A stretch of 29,057 bases of DNA from DATESN01 sp035270785 (GTDB lineage: Bacteria; Bacillota; Clostridia; Lachnospirales; Lachnospiraceae): assembly GCA_035270785.1 (NCBI GenBank), contig DATESN010000017.1:1-29057 (forward strand). The letters run 5' to 3'. The position numbers and the translations under genes are program-made. The notes beneath the pieces were generated by a model. That model searched no databases. It was given only the letters and a program-made list of their open reading frames with translations, and was not told the DNA's origin. This document shows positions 15,847 to 23,424 of the stretch, in pieces (the stretch's first letter is position 1; each line of letters starts with the position of its first letter).

Positions 15847-15873
15847 AGGGGTACCGCTATTGGCAGTGCCCCT
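15847..15873 (-). terminator. hairpin after the chemoreceptor gene
   Basis: Arms AGGGGTACCGC (15847-15857) and GCAGTGCCCCT (15863-15873) pair with one internal mismatch and one wobble. It lies 10 nt after the chemoreceptor stop. No T run follows, so it may be a weak terminator, an mRNA 3' stabiliser or a dispersed repeat. Confidence 0.4.
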
Positions 15874-15882
15874 AATAATGTC

Positions 15883-18117
15883 TTAAATTATAAAACTGCT
15901 AATTGTTTCTTGAAGCTGACCAGATTCTTCTCCTAATTTTGCTGCTGCTTGATTCAATTTTTCAGCTGCAGTTAATTGTCCTTCCGCAGCTGCTTGCACT
16001 TCTGCAGATGAAGCGGCAGTTTCCTCTAACATAGCACTTATGCTTTCAATAGCCGTCATTGTCTCATTTTTTGCTTCCTCTATATCTTCAACTCCAGAAG
16101 ATATTGCTGTAATATATTCGTTTAGCCCCTCTACATGTTCCGTAATATCGTCAAATACATGTACCGTCTTTTTCAATGCTGTTTCCTGTGAGGTAACAAT
16201 CTCTTCCGCTTCTTTCGCATTTTTAACAGTTTCTTTTGTTTTTGTTTGAATACTTTCTATAATCTTATTTATTTTCTTTGATGATTCCAAAGAAGCATCT
16301 GCTAACTTTCTAATTTCATCTGCCACTACTGCGAATCCTCTACCTGCATTTCCCGCTCTCGCTGCTTCAATAGAGGCATTTAATGATAACAAGCTTGTTT
16401 GTTCCGCTATTTCATTCATTGCACCTGTTATACTTCCAATAGAATTGGATTCCCTTTCTAATTCCTCGATACTTTCAATAACAGTATGGGTTATCTTAGT
16501 AGTCGCTTTGGCTTTACTATCTAATTCTTCAATGGAAATAATACCATTTTTCACTATTTCCTTTGTATCCTGTGAAAACTTAGAAATCTTTTGGGTTCCA
16601 ATATTTACATTGTTAATCTTTTCTTCCAAATACGTCATTTTGCTAATACAAATTACTGCATCGTCTGCTTGTTGTGTAATGCCTGCTTCAATTTGTTCGA
16701 TGACCTCTAAAATGCTCTTTGATGCTTCCACTAACTGTTCTGAGGAGGATGCAACCGAATCCGCTGAATCGGCAACTGCATTAGAAACATCTGCTGCACC
16801 TTGTATTAGCTTTTTCATTCCAGATAACATTCCGGAAATATGTTTTGATAATAATAGGAATTCGTCTTTTCTTTTTGTTTTCGCTAATACAGTCAAATCT
16901 CCATCTGCTGCTTTTTGAACAATCTTGTTAATTTTCTTAATTGCATTACCAAAACCCGTTGCTATCATAAATCCAACAAATGCTGCAATAAATGTTGCCA
17001 CAACAACAATTGCAATGGTAAGGGTTCTAATACTTTGTGCCTGTTTTGTGATTTGATCTTCTGGTAATAAAACATTTACAACACAACCAGTTTCCCCAAT
17101 TTTAGAATATATGTACATATATTTTTCATCATTAATTACTACATCCTCTGAGCCTGTTGTCTCTTCACTTGCAATCGCATTTTTAAAGAAAGTGGAGTCA
17201 ACAAAAAGTGATTCTTTATCACTTCCTACCATAATTTCTCTTCCATCATTTGTAACAAAAGAACTTATACTTCCTTCAGGAAGCTCAATACTATTAAGTG
17301 CATCTTTTACTGTTGTCATCTTGATATCCATAATGACAATTGCTATTTGTTTTAAACTTGTATTCATAACGGAGCGCGTATAAGAAAGTGCGTACTCCTC
17401 TGTCGTTGATTTTAATGTTTCATCTAATACCAAATGATAACCGCTCCATAAACCTTTTGTTTTTGCTTCTTTAATCTTTTCGCCCTCTTCTGATGCCATT
17501 AGTTTGTCAAATGTTCCAGACTTAATCTTTTCAGCAAAAAAAACATCCTTACCATAAGAACTAATAACTGCGATATTATTGATATCTTTCTGGGAAGAAC
17601 TATTGGCAAAAACACTTTTCTTTATAAGAAGGTATTGATTTTGTTCATCAACTGGATCGCCTTTATACGTCCCTGAATAATAATTTATTAAGGATGCATC
17701 CCCCGCAAGCTGTGAGGTTTGACGTTCAATATTTTGAATCACCACATTAAAGTATTTTCCTGATTGCATAACTGTACTATTCATAGCCGAACGATAATTA
17801 TCAATAATGGCATTTGACGCTTTTGTATAAGACAAAACACCTAGAATAACAATCAGAGCTACTGGAATCATAAATGATCCAATAATTTTAAACTTAATTC
17901 CTCTTATCCCCAGTCCCTTTTTCTTAGAATTAATTAATATCTTTTCAACAGTATGATCTGACTCTTCTTTTCTGTTTTCCTTCTTTTTTAAATCACTCAT
18001 GATTTTCACTTTCACTTTTGTAATAACATTCCTTTTAGATTTTACATTTTGATCCACATCCAAATCACCTGATCTAACTTTTTCATTTCTTTTGATATTA
18101 AATAATTTTTTTGACAT
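15883..18117 (-). CDS. methyl-accepting chemotaxis protein
   Basis: A 744-residue membrane chemoreceptor that controls CheA-type signalling. Layout: an unusually long, basic cytoplasmic N-tail (about 1-77), membrane segment 1 (about 78-100, FMIPVALIVILGVLSY), an external sensor (about 101-360, probably a double Cache type), membrane segment 2 (about 362-386), HAMP, methylation helices and the signalling hairpin near residue 570 (EIAEQTSLLSLNASIEAARAG, then GRGFAVVADEIRKLAD). The start has GGAGG 11 nt upstream and a close promoter, which supports the long tail; an internal ATG at 18000 has no good RBS. The ligand is unknown. It is followed by an amino-acid importer operon with a separate promoter. 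Confidence 0.95.
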   Translation of the reverse strand: MSKKLFNIKRNEKVRSGDLDVDQNVKSKRNVITKVKVKIMSDLKKKENRKEESDHTVEKILINSKKKGLGIRGIKFKIIGSFMIPVALIVILGVLSYTKASNAIIDNYRSAMNSTVMQSGKYFNVVIQNIERQTSQLAGDASLINYYSGTYKGDPVDEQNQYLLIKKSVFANSSSQKDINNIAVISSYGKDVFFAEKIKSGTFDKLMASEEGEKIKEAKTKGLWSGYHLVLDETLKSTTEEYALSYTRSVMNTSLKQIAIVIMDIKMTTVKDALNSIELPEGSISSFVTNDGREIMVGSDKESLFVDSTFFKNAIASEETTGSEDVVINDEKYMYIYSKIGETGCVVNVLLPEDQITKQAQSIRTLTIAIVVVATFIAAFVGFMIATGFGNAIKKINKIVQKAADGDLTVLAKTKRKDEFLLLSKHISGMLSGMKKLIQGAADVSNAVADSADSVASSSEQLVEASKSILEVIEQIEAGITQQADDAVICISKMTYLEEKINNVNIGTQKISKFSQDTKEIVKNGIISIEELDSKAKATTKITHTVIESIEELERESNSIGSITGAMNEIAEQTSLLSLNASIEAARAGNAGRGFAVVADEIRKLADASLESSKKINKIIESIQTKTKETVKNAKEAEEIVTSQETALKKTVHVFDDITEHVEGLNEYITAISSGVEDIEEAKNETMTAIESISAMLEETAASSAEVQAAAEGQLTAAEKLNQAAAKLGEESGQLQETISSFII

Positions 18118-18162
18118 ATGTTATATTTATCCTCCAGAATTTATTTTGCTAACCCTATAACA

Positions 18163-18191
18163 ATTATATATGTTTATTAACATTTGGGCAA
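18163..18191 (-). promoter_or_regulatory. predicted sigma-A promoter of the chemoreceptor gene
   Basis: Minus strand TTGCCC (18191-18186), a 17-nt spacer and TATAAT (18168-18163), 45 nt before the start. No sigma-D (flagellar) motif is seen. Confidence 0.6.
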
Positions 18192-18277
18192 TGTAATTAG
18201 CATGTTTTTGTTTGTTTTTGTCCTTTCTTGTCTTTTCTATTAAGTAATTCAAATCACTTTCTAAAAGTTTTCCTATT

Positions 18278-18333
18278 ATTGCAAATCTATTGCATGCCTA
18301 TTGCAAACCTATTGTAAAAGCTGTTGTAAAACA
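18278..18333 (+). repeat. five 11-12-bp tandem repeats abutting the ferritin promoter
   Basis: Units ATTGCAAATCT (18278-18288), ATTGCATGCCT (18289-18299), ATTGCAAACCT (18300-18310), ATTGTAAAAGCT (18311-18322) and GTTGTAAAACA (18323-18333) follow head to tail. The last overlaps the predicted -35. The one-helical-turn period puts the same bases on one face of the DNA, as in a cooperative operator. Confidence 0.7.
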
Positions 18334-18351
18334 ATTTAAAAATGCTATAAT
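18324..18351 (+). promoter_or_regulatory. predicted promoter of the ferritin gene
   Basis: TTGTAA (18324-18329), a 16-nt spacer and a perfect TATAAT (18346-18351) lie 31 nt ahead of the ferritin start. Confidence 0.65.
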
Positions 18352-18382
18352 AAGTATAATTATAAGAAAAGGAGTCGTGCAC

Positions 18383-18895
18383 ATGATTAATGAAAAAGTA
18401 ATAGAACTATTAAATAATCAAATTAATAAAGAATTATTTTCCGCCTATCTTTATCTTGATTTTTCTAATTATTATACGGAACAAGGATTGAATGGATTTG
18501 CCAATTGGTATAACGTACAAGCTCAAGAGGAAAGAGATCATGCCCTGTTATTTATGCAATATATGCAAAATAACAGTCTTAAAGTATCTTTACAAGCAAT
18601 TGAACAACCTGATAAAACGTACTCTTCTACAATGGATGTTCTCACTTATGGACTAGAACATGAAGAATATGTAACTAGCCTAATCCATAATATTTATGAT
18701 GTTGCCTACTCTAATAAAGATTTTAGAACAATGCAATTTCTTGATTGGTTTATTAAAGAGCAAGGCGAAGAAGAAACAAATGCAACTGATTTAATACGTA
18801 AAGCTGAACTATTTGGTAATGATTCAAAAGGTTTATACTTGCTAGATCAAGAACTTGCTGCAAGATTATATACGCCACCATCTTTAGTATTATAA
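18383..18895 (+). CDS. ftnA: non-haem ferritin
   Basis: A 170-residue iron-storage protein that oxidises Fe(II) and keeps it as mineral inside a 24-subunit shell in the cytoplasm. All expected ferroxidase ligands are at their standard positions: E17 and Y24 in NKELFSAYLY, E50 and H53 in QEERDH, E94, Q127 and E130. No haem-binding methionine pattern of bacterioferritin is seen. The open frame extends upstream to 18290, but the ATG at 18383 has AAAGGAG about 8 nt before it and starts as ferritins do (MINEKVIELLNNQINKE). It stands alone on the plus strand, with 11-bp repeats at its promoter and a shared terminator with the convergent threonine-aldolase-like gene. Confidence 0.95.
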   Translation: MINEKVIELLNNQINKELFSAYLYLDFSNYYTEQGLNGFANWYNVQAQEERDHALLFMQYMQNNSLKVSLQAIEQPDKTYSSTMDVLTYGLEHEEYVTSLIHNIYDVAYSNKDFRTMQFLDWFIKEQGEEETNATDLIRKAELFGNDSKGLYLLDQELAARLYTPPSLVL

Positions 18896-18966
18896 TTTTA
18901 ATTTTAATTAATAAATTTATTTTATATGAAGCATATAAGCCTCTTTCCACCAGAGTAAAGTCAAAC

Positions 18967-19009
18967 AAAAAGTTATTCATTTGTATTTCACAAAAATGAA
19001 TAACTTTTT
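18967..19009. terminator. bidirectional terminator between ferritin and the PLP enzyme gene
   Basis: A perfect 16-bp stem (18967-18982 with 18994-19009) begins with five As and ends with five Ts, so it works in either direction. The last codons of the minus-strand gene (coding KSYSFL) and its TGA stop fall within the hairpin. Confidence 0.9.
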
Positions 19010-20040
19010 AACTTACTTATATCTTCTAGCAATGATTGAATTTGTTTTTCTGTTGTTGCCCAACTAGTACAAAAACGCACTGCAGAATAATCCTTATCTA
19101 TTTGCTCCCATACAAAAAAGGCATACTTTTTACTGAGATCTTTTATTATTTGATTGGATAAAATAGGGAACTGCTGATTTGTAAACGAATCATATAAAAA
19201 AGTATATCCCTTCTTTTTAAATGCATCCCGAATTTGTAGTGCCTTTTTAACTGCATTTTCAGAAATTTCAAGATAAAGACCATTTTCGAACAATGTTTCA
19301 AATTGTATCCCTAACAATCTTCCTTTTGCTAACATTCCACCCTTTTGTTTCATATGATAACGAAAGTCTTTTTTTAATAATTCGTTTGATATGACAACTG
19401 CCTCGCCAAATAAAGCCCCCACTTTTGTTCCGCCAATATAAAAGATGTCACAAAGCTTTGCAATCTCTTCTAAGGTAAGATCATTTGTTTCAGCCACCAG
19501 GGCATATCCTAATCTTGCTCCATCCATGAAAAGTGGCAAATGGCATTGGCGACATACTTCACTTAACTTTTGCAATTCTTTTTTTGTATAGGTGGTCCCA
19601 TTTTCTGTGGGATGAGAAATATATACCATTCCTGGTTGAACCATATGTTCATGATTACTATCGTTCCAATGAAGATCAAAAACTTCTTGTACTTGCTTTG
19701 CTGTTATCTTTCCATCTTTACTCTCTAAGGTTATTACTTTATGACCAGTTGCTTCAATTGCTCCAGTTTCGTGAACATTAATATGTCCTGACTGAGCTGC
19801 TATAACTCCCTGGTGAGAACGAAGTATGGAAGAAATAACGGTAAGATTTGTTTGTGTCCCACCTACTAAAAAATGAACATCCACATCATCGTTTTTACAC
19901 ATCTTTTGGATATATCTTTTCGCATTGATACTATACTCATCCTCGCCGTATCCTTGTGTTTGTTCCTCATTTGTTGTCATAAGCTTTTCTAAAATTTTAA
20001 TGTGTGCACCCTCTGCATAATCACATTCAAATCGAATCAT
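18988..20040 (-). CDS. threonine aldolase family PLP-dependent enzyme
   Basis: A 350-residue fold-type I PLP enzyme of the beta-eliminating lyase/L-threonine aldolase family. L-threonine aldolases cleave L-threonine or allo-threonine to glycine and acetaldehyde. Seen: the N-terminal FECDYAEGAHIKIL, the glycine loop HFLVGGTQTN, HINVHETGAIEATGHK, the cofactor aspartate in PLFMDGARLGYAL, and the Schiff-base lysine K206 in YIGGTKVGALFGEA. The ATG at 20040 follows GGGGAAAAAT and overlaps the psd stop by 14 nt, so it is the last gene of the phosphatidylethanolamine operon. A serine-related role is possible in that context. Confidence 0.9.
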   Translation of the reverse strand: MIRFECDYAEGAHIKILEKLMTTNEEQTQGYGEDEYSINAKRYIQKMCKNDDVDVHFLVGGTQTNLTVISSILRSHQGVIAAQSGHINVHETGAIEATGHKVITLESKDGKITAKQVQEVFDLHWNDSNHEHMVQPGMVYISHPTENGTTYTKKELQKLSEVCRQCHLPLFMDGARLGYALVAETNDLTLEEIAKLCDIFYIGGTKVGALFGEAVVISNELLKKDFRYHMKQKGGMLAKGRLLGIQFETLFENGLYLEISENAVKKALQIRDAFKKKGYTFLYDSFTNQQFPILSNQIIKDLSKKYAFFVWEQIDKDYSAVRFCTSWATTEKQIQSLLEDISKLKSYSFL

Positions 20041-20899
20041 ATTTTTCCCCAATCTTTTCGCCCATTTTAACGACTGTTTCAATTTCATTCATAGAATTAT
20101 CCAGAATATCTTTATCAACTATTATCTGATTTTTTTCCAAACAAATAAGGATGGTTGAACCACCAAATTCAAATCTGCCTTTTTCTTCACCTCGGGTTAC
20201 TGTTGTTTCTTCATGATAATTCACAATCTTACCAACAAGTAATGCTCCAACCTCCATAATCAGTATATTTCCAAAATTCTCACTTTTTAAAACAGAAAAT
20301 TCCCTTGTGTTTTCTTTGTAAACTGGAACCACATCATTCGCTAAAGGATTCACCGTATGGAAGAAACCCGGTATATGATAATTCCTTGTTTTTATACCAC
20401 AATCAATATAGCAAAACCTATGATAATCATCTACTGTGAGACGAAATAATAGAAGTTGTCCATCTTCATATCGCTTTGCTAGTTTCTTGCTTCTTACTAG
20501 GCTTTCCATGGAATATGGGGTATCCTTTATTGTGAAATGAGCCTCCTTATTAATTGGATATACACTTAGCTTCCCATCACAGGGGGCTATAAGATGTTCC
20601 GGAAAACAATCTATCTTATCATAAGAATCCTTCCTTTTTCTAGTAAAAAAATCATTATAAGAAGAATACTTCTGGTCTTCATATTCTGTAAGATTAATCT
20701 TATTCTTTTTAACAAAAGGAGTTATTAATAATCTTGAAATAGAATGATTTAGCACATATCCTGCCCAATGTGTGACTTTTGGTTTCACCAATTGTGTCAA
20801 TAATATTCTTCCCAATATCGTCTGATATAAAAACTTCAACACTTTACCTTGTGTTTCATCTTGTTTTATCTCATTTCCAACTCTATCCGTGCATTTCAT
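20027..20899 (-). CDS. psd: phosphatidylserine decarboxylase proenzyme
   Basis: Converts phosphatidylserine to phosphatidylethanolamine with a self-made pyruvoyl group. The cleavage motif is FEFGGSTILI, with S248 expected to become the pyruvoyl residue of the small alpha chain; the form GGST replaces the E. coli LGST, as in many clostridial enzymes. Also seen: LIAPCDGKLSVYP and the DDYHRFCYID segment, which corresponds to the conserved DYHR motif. The frame opens at 20914, but the ATG at 20899 has GGGG about 9 nt upstream and gives 290 residues, close to the family length. It overlaps pssA by 17 nt. Confidence 0.93.
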   Translation of the reverse strand: MKCTDRVGNEIKQDETQGKVLKFLYQTILGRILLTQLVKPKVTHWAGYVLNHSISRLLITPFVKKNKINLTEYEDQKYSSYNDFFTRKRKDSYDKIDCFPEHLIAPCDGKLSVYPINKEAHFTIKDTPYSMESLVRSKKLAKRYEDGQLLLFRLTVDDYHRFCYIDCGIKTRNYHIPGFFHTVNPLANDVVPVYKENTREFSVLKSENFGNILIMEVGALLVGKIVNYHEETTVTRGEEKGRFEFGGSTILICLEKNQIIVDKDILDNSMNEIETVVKMGEKIGEKYDSI

Positions 20900-21593
20900 A
20901 TAACAATTCCCCATTTTCTGATATTTCGTCTATTAATGGTTTTTCATGTACAGGCTTATGTATGATATGATATCTTGAAAAAAGAAATATTACCGTAACA
21001 GCAATTGCTACTATAATGATTAGAAACGTCAATTGCTCGTTTGATGGCTTCTTCAACTTGAAGTTTACAATAAATAACGTTCCTACTAGAAAAAGTGTTG
21101 CGAGAAGCACCCACTTAAATATGTACGCAGAAATAAAGAAATTAAGCAAAAAGATTAAAGGAAGTATAATTGTTATCGTTGTGATGGGTAGTCCAAAGTA
21201 ATATTTATTAGCACCATCTTCCTGCATTTGTCGATTTGTTTCAAGGACATTGAAAAATCCAAGTCGAATAACAGAGCATACACTGTAATATGCAATAGCA
21301 ATACCGCCTAAAACACCCCGCACACCCAGCAAATAACAAATCATGACTGGAAAAGCTCCAAAACATACTACATCGCAAAGGGAATCAATCTGAACACCAA
21401 ATAATTTTTCGTCGCAGGTGCGATCCTTTTTTGTTCGTGCAATCTTACCATCGAACATATCGCAAAGCCCCGATAAGGCAAGGCATACAATAGCAGTTCT
21501 AAATCTCCCATCTATCGCTTGTGTCATACCAAATACAGAAACCATTAAACTAATATAGGTAAGTACCACTGTGTAATCATAAAATCCTATCAT
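20883..21593 (-). CDS. pssA: CDP-diacylglycerol-serine O-phosphatidyltransferase
   Basis: A 236-residue membrane enzyme joining CDP-diacylglycerol and serine into phosphatidylserine. The CDP-alcohol phosphotransferase motif is present (CDMFDGKIAR, then FGVQIDSLCD): the four aspartates and the AR pair are kept. The gap between AR and G is 12 residues rather than the usual 8, owing to the extra polar piece around DRTCDEK. About six hydrophobic segments follow. Its start overlaps the flippase-like gene by 4 nt (ATGA) and its end overlaps psd by 17 nt, so the three are translationally coupled. The neighbour psd makes the assignment to serine rather than glycerol phosphate secure. Confidence 0.93.
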   Translation of the reverse strand: MIGFYDYTVVLTYISLMVSVFGMTQAIDGRFRTAIVCLALSGLCDMFDGKIARTKKDRTCDEKLFGVQIDSLCDVVCFGAFPVMICYLLGVRGVLGGIAIAYYSVCSVIRLGFFNVLETNRQMQEDGANKYYFGLPITTITIILPLIFLLNFFISAYIFKWVLLATLFLVGTLFIVNFKLKKPSNEQLTFLIIIVAIAVTVIFLFSRYHIIHKPVHEKPLIDEISENGELLYEMHG

Positions 21594-22624
21594 TTTATAT
21601 TTTTCCTTTCATGCACTTTTCCTATGACAAAATATGCAACAATCGTTAATAGTGCACTTAAAATTAGTTCCGTGTAGAAGCTTAATCCCCTGCTTACTAC
21701 CATTGCTGGTAATACAACACTACCAAACACCGGTGTGAAAATAATCAAAAACATTTTTTCACTAATTCCCATTCCTCCTGGAAGAGGAAGCATATCAACT
21801 GCAACTGAAATCATTCCCTGTAATATAACAATGGTAACAATACCTGTTCCCCTAAGGCCAAATGATCGGTAAGCCAAATAAGTAATTAAAAAAAGAAGCA
21901 TTCTTTGAATCACCGTAATTACCAATACATTCCAAACAACTTTTTTATGCGTCCCAAAATATCTTGCAACATCCTCATATTGCTTCATTGCATTTTCGAC
22001 CTTTATAAAGAGCTTTTGAGAATTCTTAATTAGATGAATCTTATTAAGTATCTTTATCAACACAATGAGCATATTATGTGCCATTGTGGGATGAAATACA
22101 AGTAGAACCATAAATCCCACACATATTGTATTTAATACAAGGCCAAAATAGCAAATACCCAATACCGGATTTAGATATTGCATGATTTCTGTCGGTCTGA
22201 TGATTAAAACAGCCATCCCAAGGGCTACTAAGACCACTTTATATGTGATTGTAACAATCATAAGAACAAGTGTCGCTACTGGTATCGGTATCTTATCTTT
22301 TTTCATATAGTATATCTGTGCCGGTTGTCCACCGGTTGCTGATGGAGTAATGCAACTAAAGAAAAAGCCTACAAAAGAGTATAGAAAACAATGCCATAGA
22401 CGAACCTTTTGTTGGATTGTATGCATCATATAAAAAATTATTACTGATTCGCCACCAATAAATAAGATTACAAATATGATTGCTAGTAACCAGTATCTCA
22501 TATCCGTATTTTGAATATATTGTAGAATACTATTCATATCTTCTCCACGAAAAATATAGTGAAGTGTAATTACTAGTAGGATCAGCATAAAGATACTATT
22601 GATAATATTTTTTCGCTTATTCAT
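21590..22624 (-). CDS. flippase-like (LPG synthase TM/UPF0104 type) integral membrane protein
   Basis: A 344-residue protein with about eight membrane segments, related to the membrane half of lysylphosphatidylglycerol synthase MprF, which flips lipids. Family signs are CITPSATGGQPAQIYYMKK and the later LPLPGGMGISEKMF. The soluble aminoacyl-transfer domain of MprF is absent. Placed directly before pssA (4-nt overlap) and after the PAP2 gene (8-nt overlap), it could move phosphatidylserine, phosphatidylethanolamine or an isoprenoid lipid across the membrane; that is an inference. Confidence 0.85.
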   Translation of the reverse strand: MNKRKNIINSIFMLILLVITLHYIFRGEDMNSILQYIQNTDMRYWLLAIIFVILFIGGESVIIFYMMHTIQQKVRLWHCFLYSFVGFFFSCITPSATGGQPAQIYYMKKDKIPIPVATLVLMIVTITYKVVLVALGMAVLIIRPTEIMQYLNPVLGICYFGLVLNTICVGFMVLLVFHPTMAHNMLIVLIKILNKIHLIKNSQKLFIKVENAMKQYEDVARYFGTHKKVVWNVLVITVIQRMLLFLITYLAYRSFGLRGTGIVTIVILQGMISVAVDMLPLPGGMGISEKMFLIIFTPVFGSVVLPAMVVSRGLSFYTELILSALLTIVAYFVIGKVHERKNIK

Positions 22625-23336
22625 TATTATAGGTTACTCCAAAAACTCTTCGACCTACCCTATCAAAAGCTTTTTCTATTCTTCGATATATTTGTGTATG
22701 AGTTGTAATGAAAAAGCAAAGCTCTGCAATTATTATTCCACCTGCTATATCAATAAGATAGTGTTGTTTTGTGAATTGGGTAGATACACACACTAGTATG
22801 GCAAAGACACAGGAAAATACTTTATACCATAAGGGAATCTTTTTACTTTTTCGTATACCAATAAAGCAATACCAGCTAACAAGACAGTGAATAGATGGGA
22901 AAAGGTTCGTCGGTTGATCCAACCGATACACTAGCCGTACTAATCCGCTAAATATATCATCTCCTAATACTAAAGGACGAATATTTGTAGTGGGGAGTGC
23001 AATAAAAAAAATAGCACATATAAATCTTGATAGTAAATCGGCCGTTGCAAACCGATACCACTTTTCTTTTCCTTCACGACATATCAGAACATAATTAATG
23101 AGCCAAAATATGTAACATACAACATATATACTAATCCATTCTTTAACAAAAGGTATCTTTTTATCCACACCAGATGTAAAATCGTAATGATATGCATTTT
23201 TCATAATCAGTACCGAACCCGAATACACGAAACTATTTACTAAAAAGCATATTATTAATGAAAATAAACTATATTCTGGTATCCACTTGCTGAAATATCT
23301 TCTATATAACTTTCCAATTTTCGTAACATCTGTCAT
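22617..23336 (-). CDS. PAP2-superfamily membrane phosphatase/phosphotransferase
   Basis: A 239-residue protein with about six membrane segments. PAP2 motifs are recognisable: TTNIRPLV (motif 1 remnant), LFPSIHCLVSWY (motif 2 in the PSIH form rather than PSGH) and STQFTKQHYLIDIAGG (motif 3 His and Asp). The PSIH form is shared with Aur1-like transferases, so a lipid head-group transferase is an alternative to a phosphatidic acid or undecaprenyl-diphosphate phosphatase. The ATG at 23336 is preferred; a TTG at 23342 is in frame and slightly better placed relative to GTGG. First gene of the phospholipid operon. Confidence 0.85.
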   Translation of the reverse strand: MTDVTKIGKLYRRYFSKWIPEYSLFSLIICFLVNSFVYSGSVLIMKNAYHYDFTSGVDKKIPFVKEWISIYVVCYIFWLINYVLICREGKEKWYRFATADLLSRFICAIFFIALPTTNIRPLVLGDDIFSGLVRLVYRLDQPTNLFPSIHCLVSWYCFIGIRKSKKIPLWYKVFSCVFAILVCVSTQFTKQHYLIDIAGGIIIAELCFFITTHTQIYRRIEKAFDRVGRRVFGVTYNNE

Positions 23337-23377
23337 TTTCAACTATTATCCACTCTATCTTTTGCTTATAAAATCTC

Positions 23378-23406
23378 ATTATATCAAATATAGTAAACGG
23401 TGTATA
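23378..23406 (-). promoter_or_regulatory. predicted promoter of the phospholipid operon
   Basis: Minus strand TATACA (23406-23401), a 17-nt spacer and a perfect TATAAT (23383-23378), about 40 nt before the PAP2 gene. Confidence 0.6.
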
Positions 23407-23424
23407 GAATATCATATTATATAT

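Noticed and set aside
15847..15873. Strong intrinsic terminator after the chemoreceptor gene
   Set aside because: The hairpin is convincing but lacks a T run on the minus strand, so I list it only as a weak terminator or repeat.
16040..17383. Plus-strand frames of 69-157 codons inside the chemoreceptor gene
   Set aside because: All are antisense to conserved HAMP and signalling sequence; no start signals.
18753..18980. 75-codon minus-strand frame over the end of the ferritin gene
   Set aside because: Antisense to ferritin codons with conserved ligands; no RBS and composition typical of a shadow.
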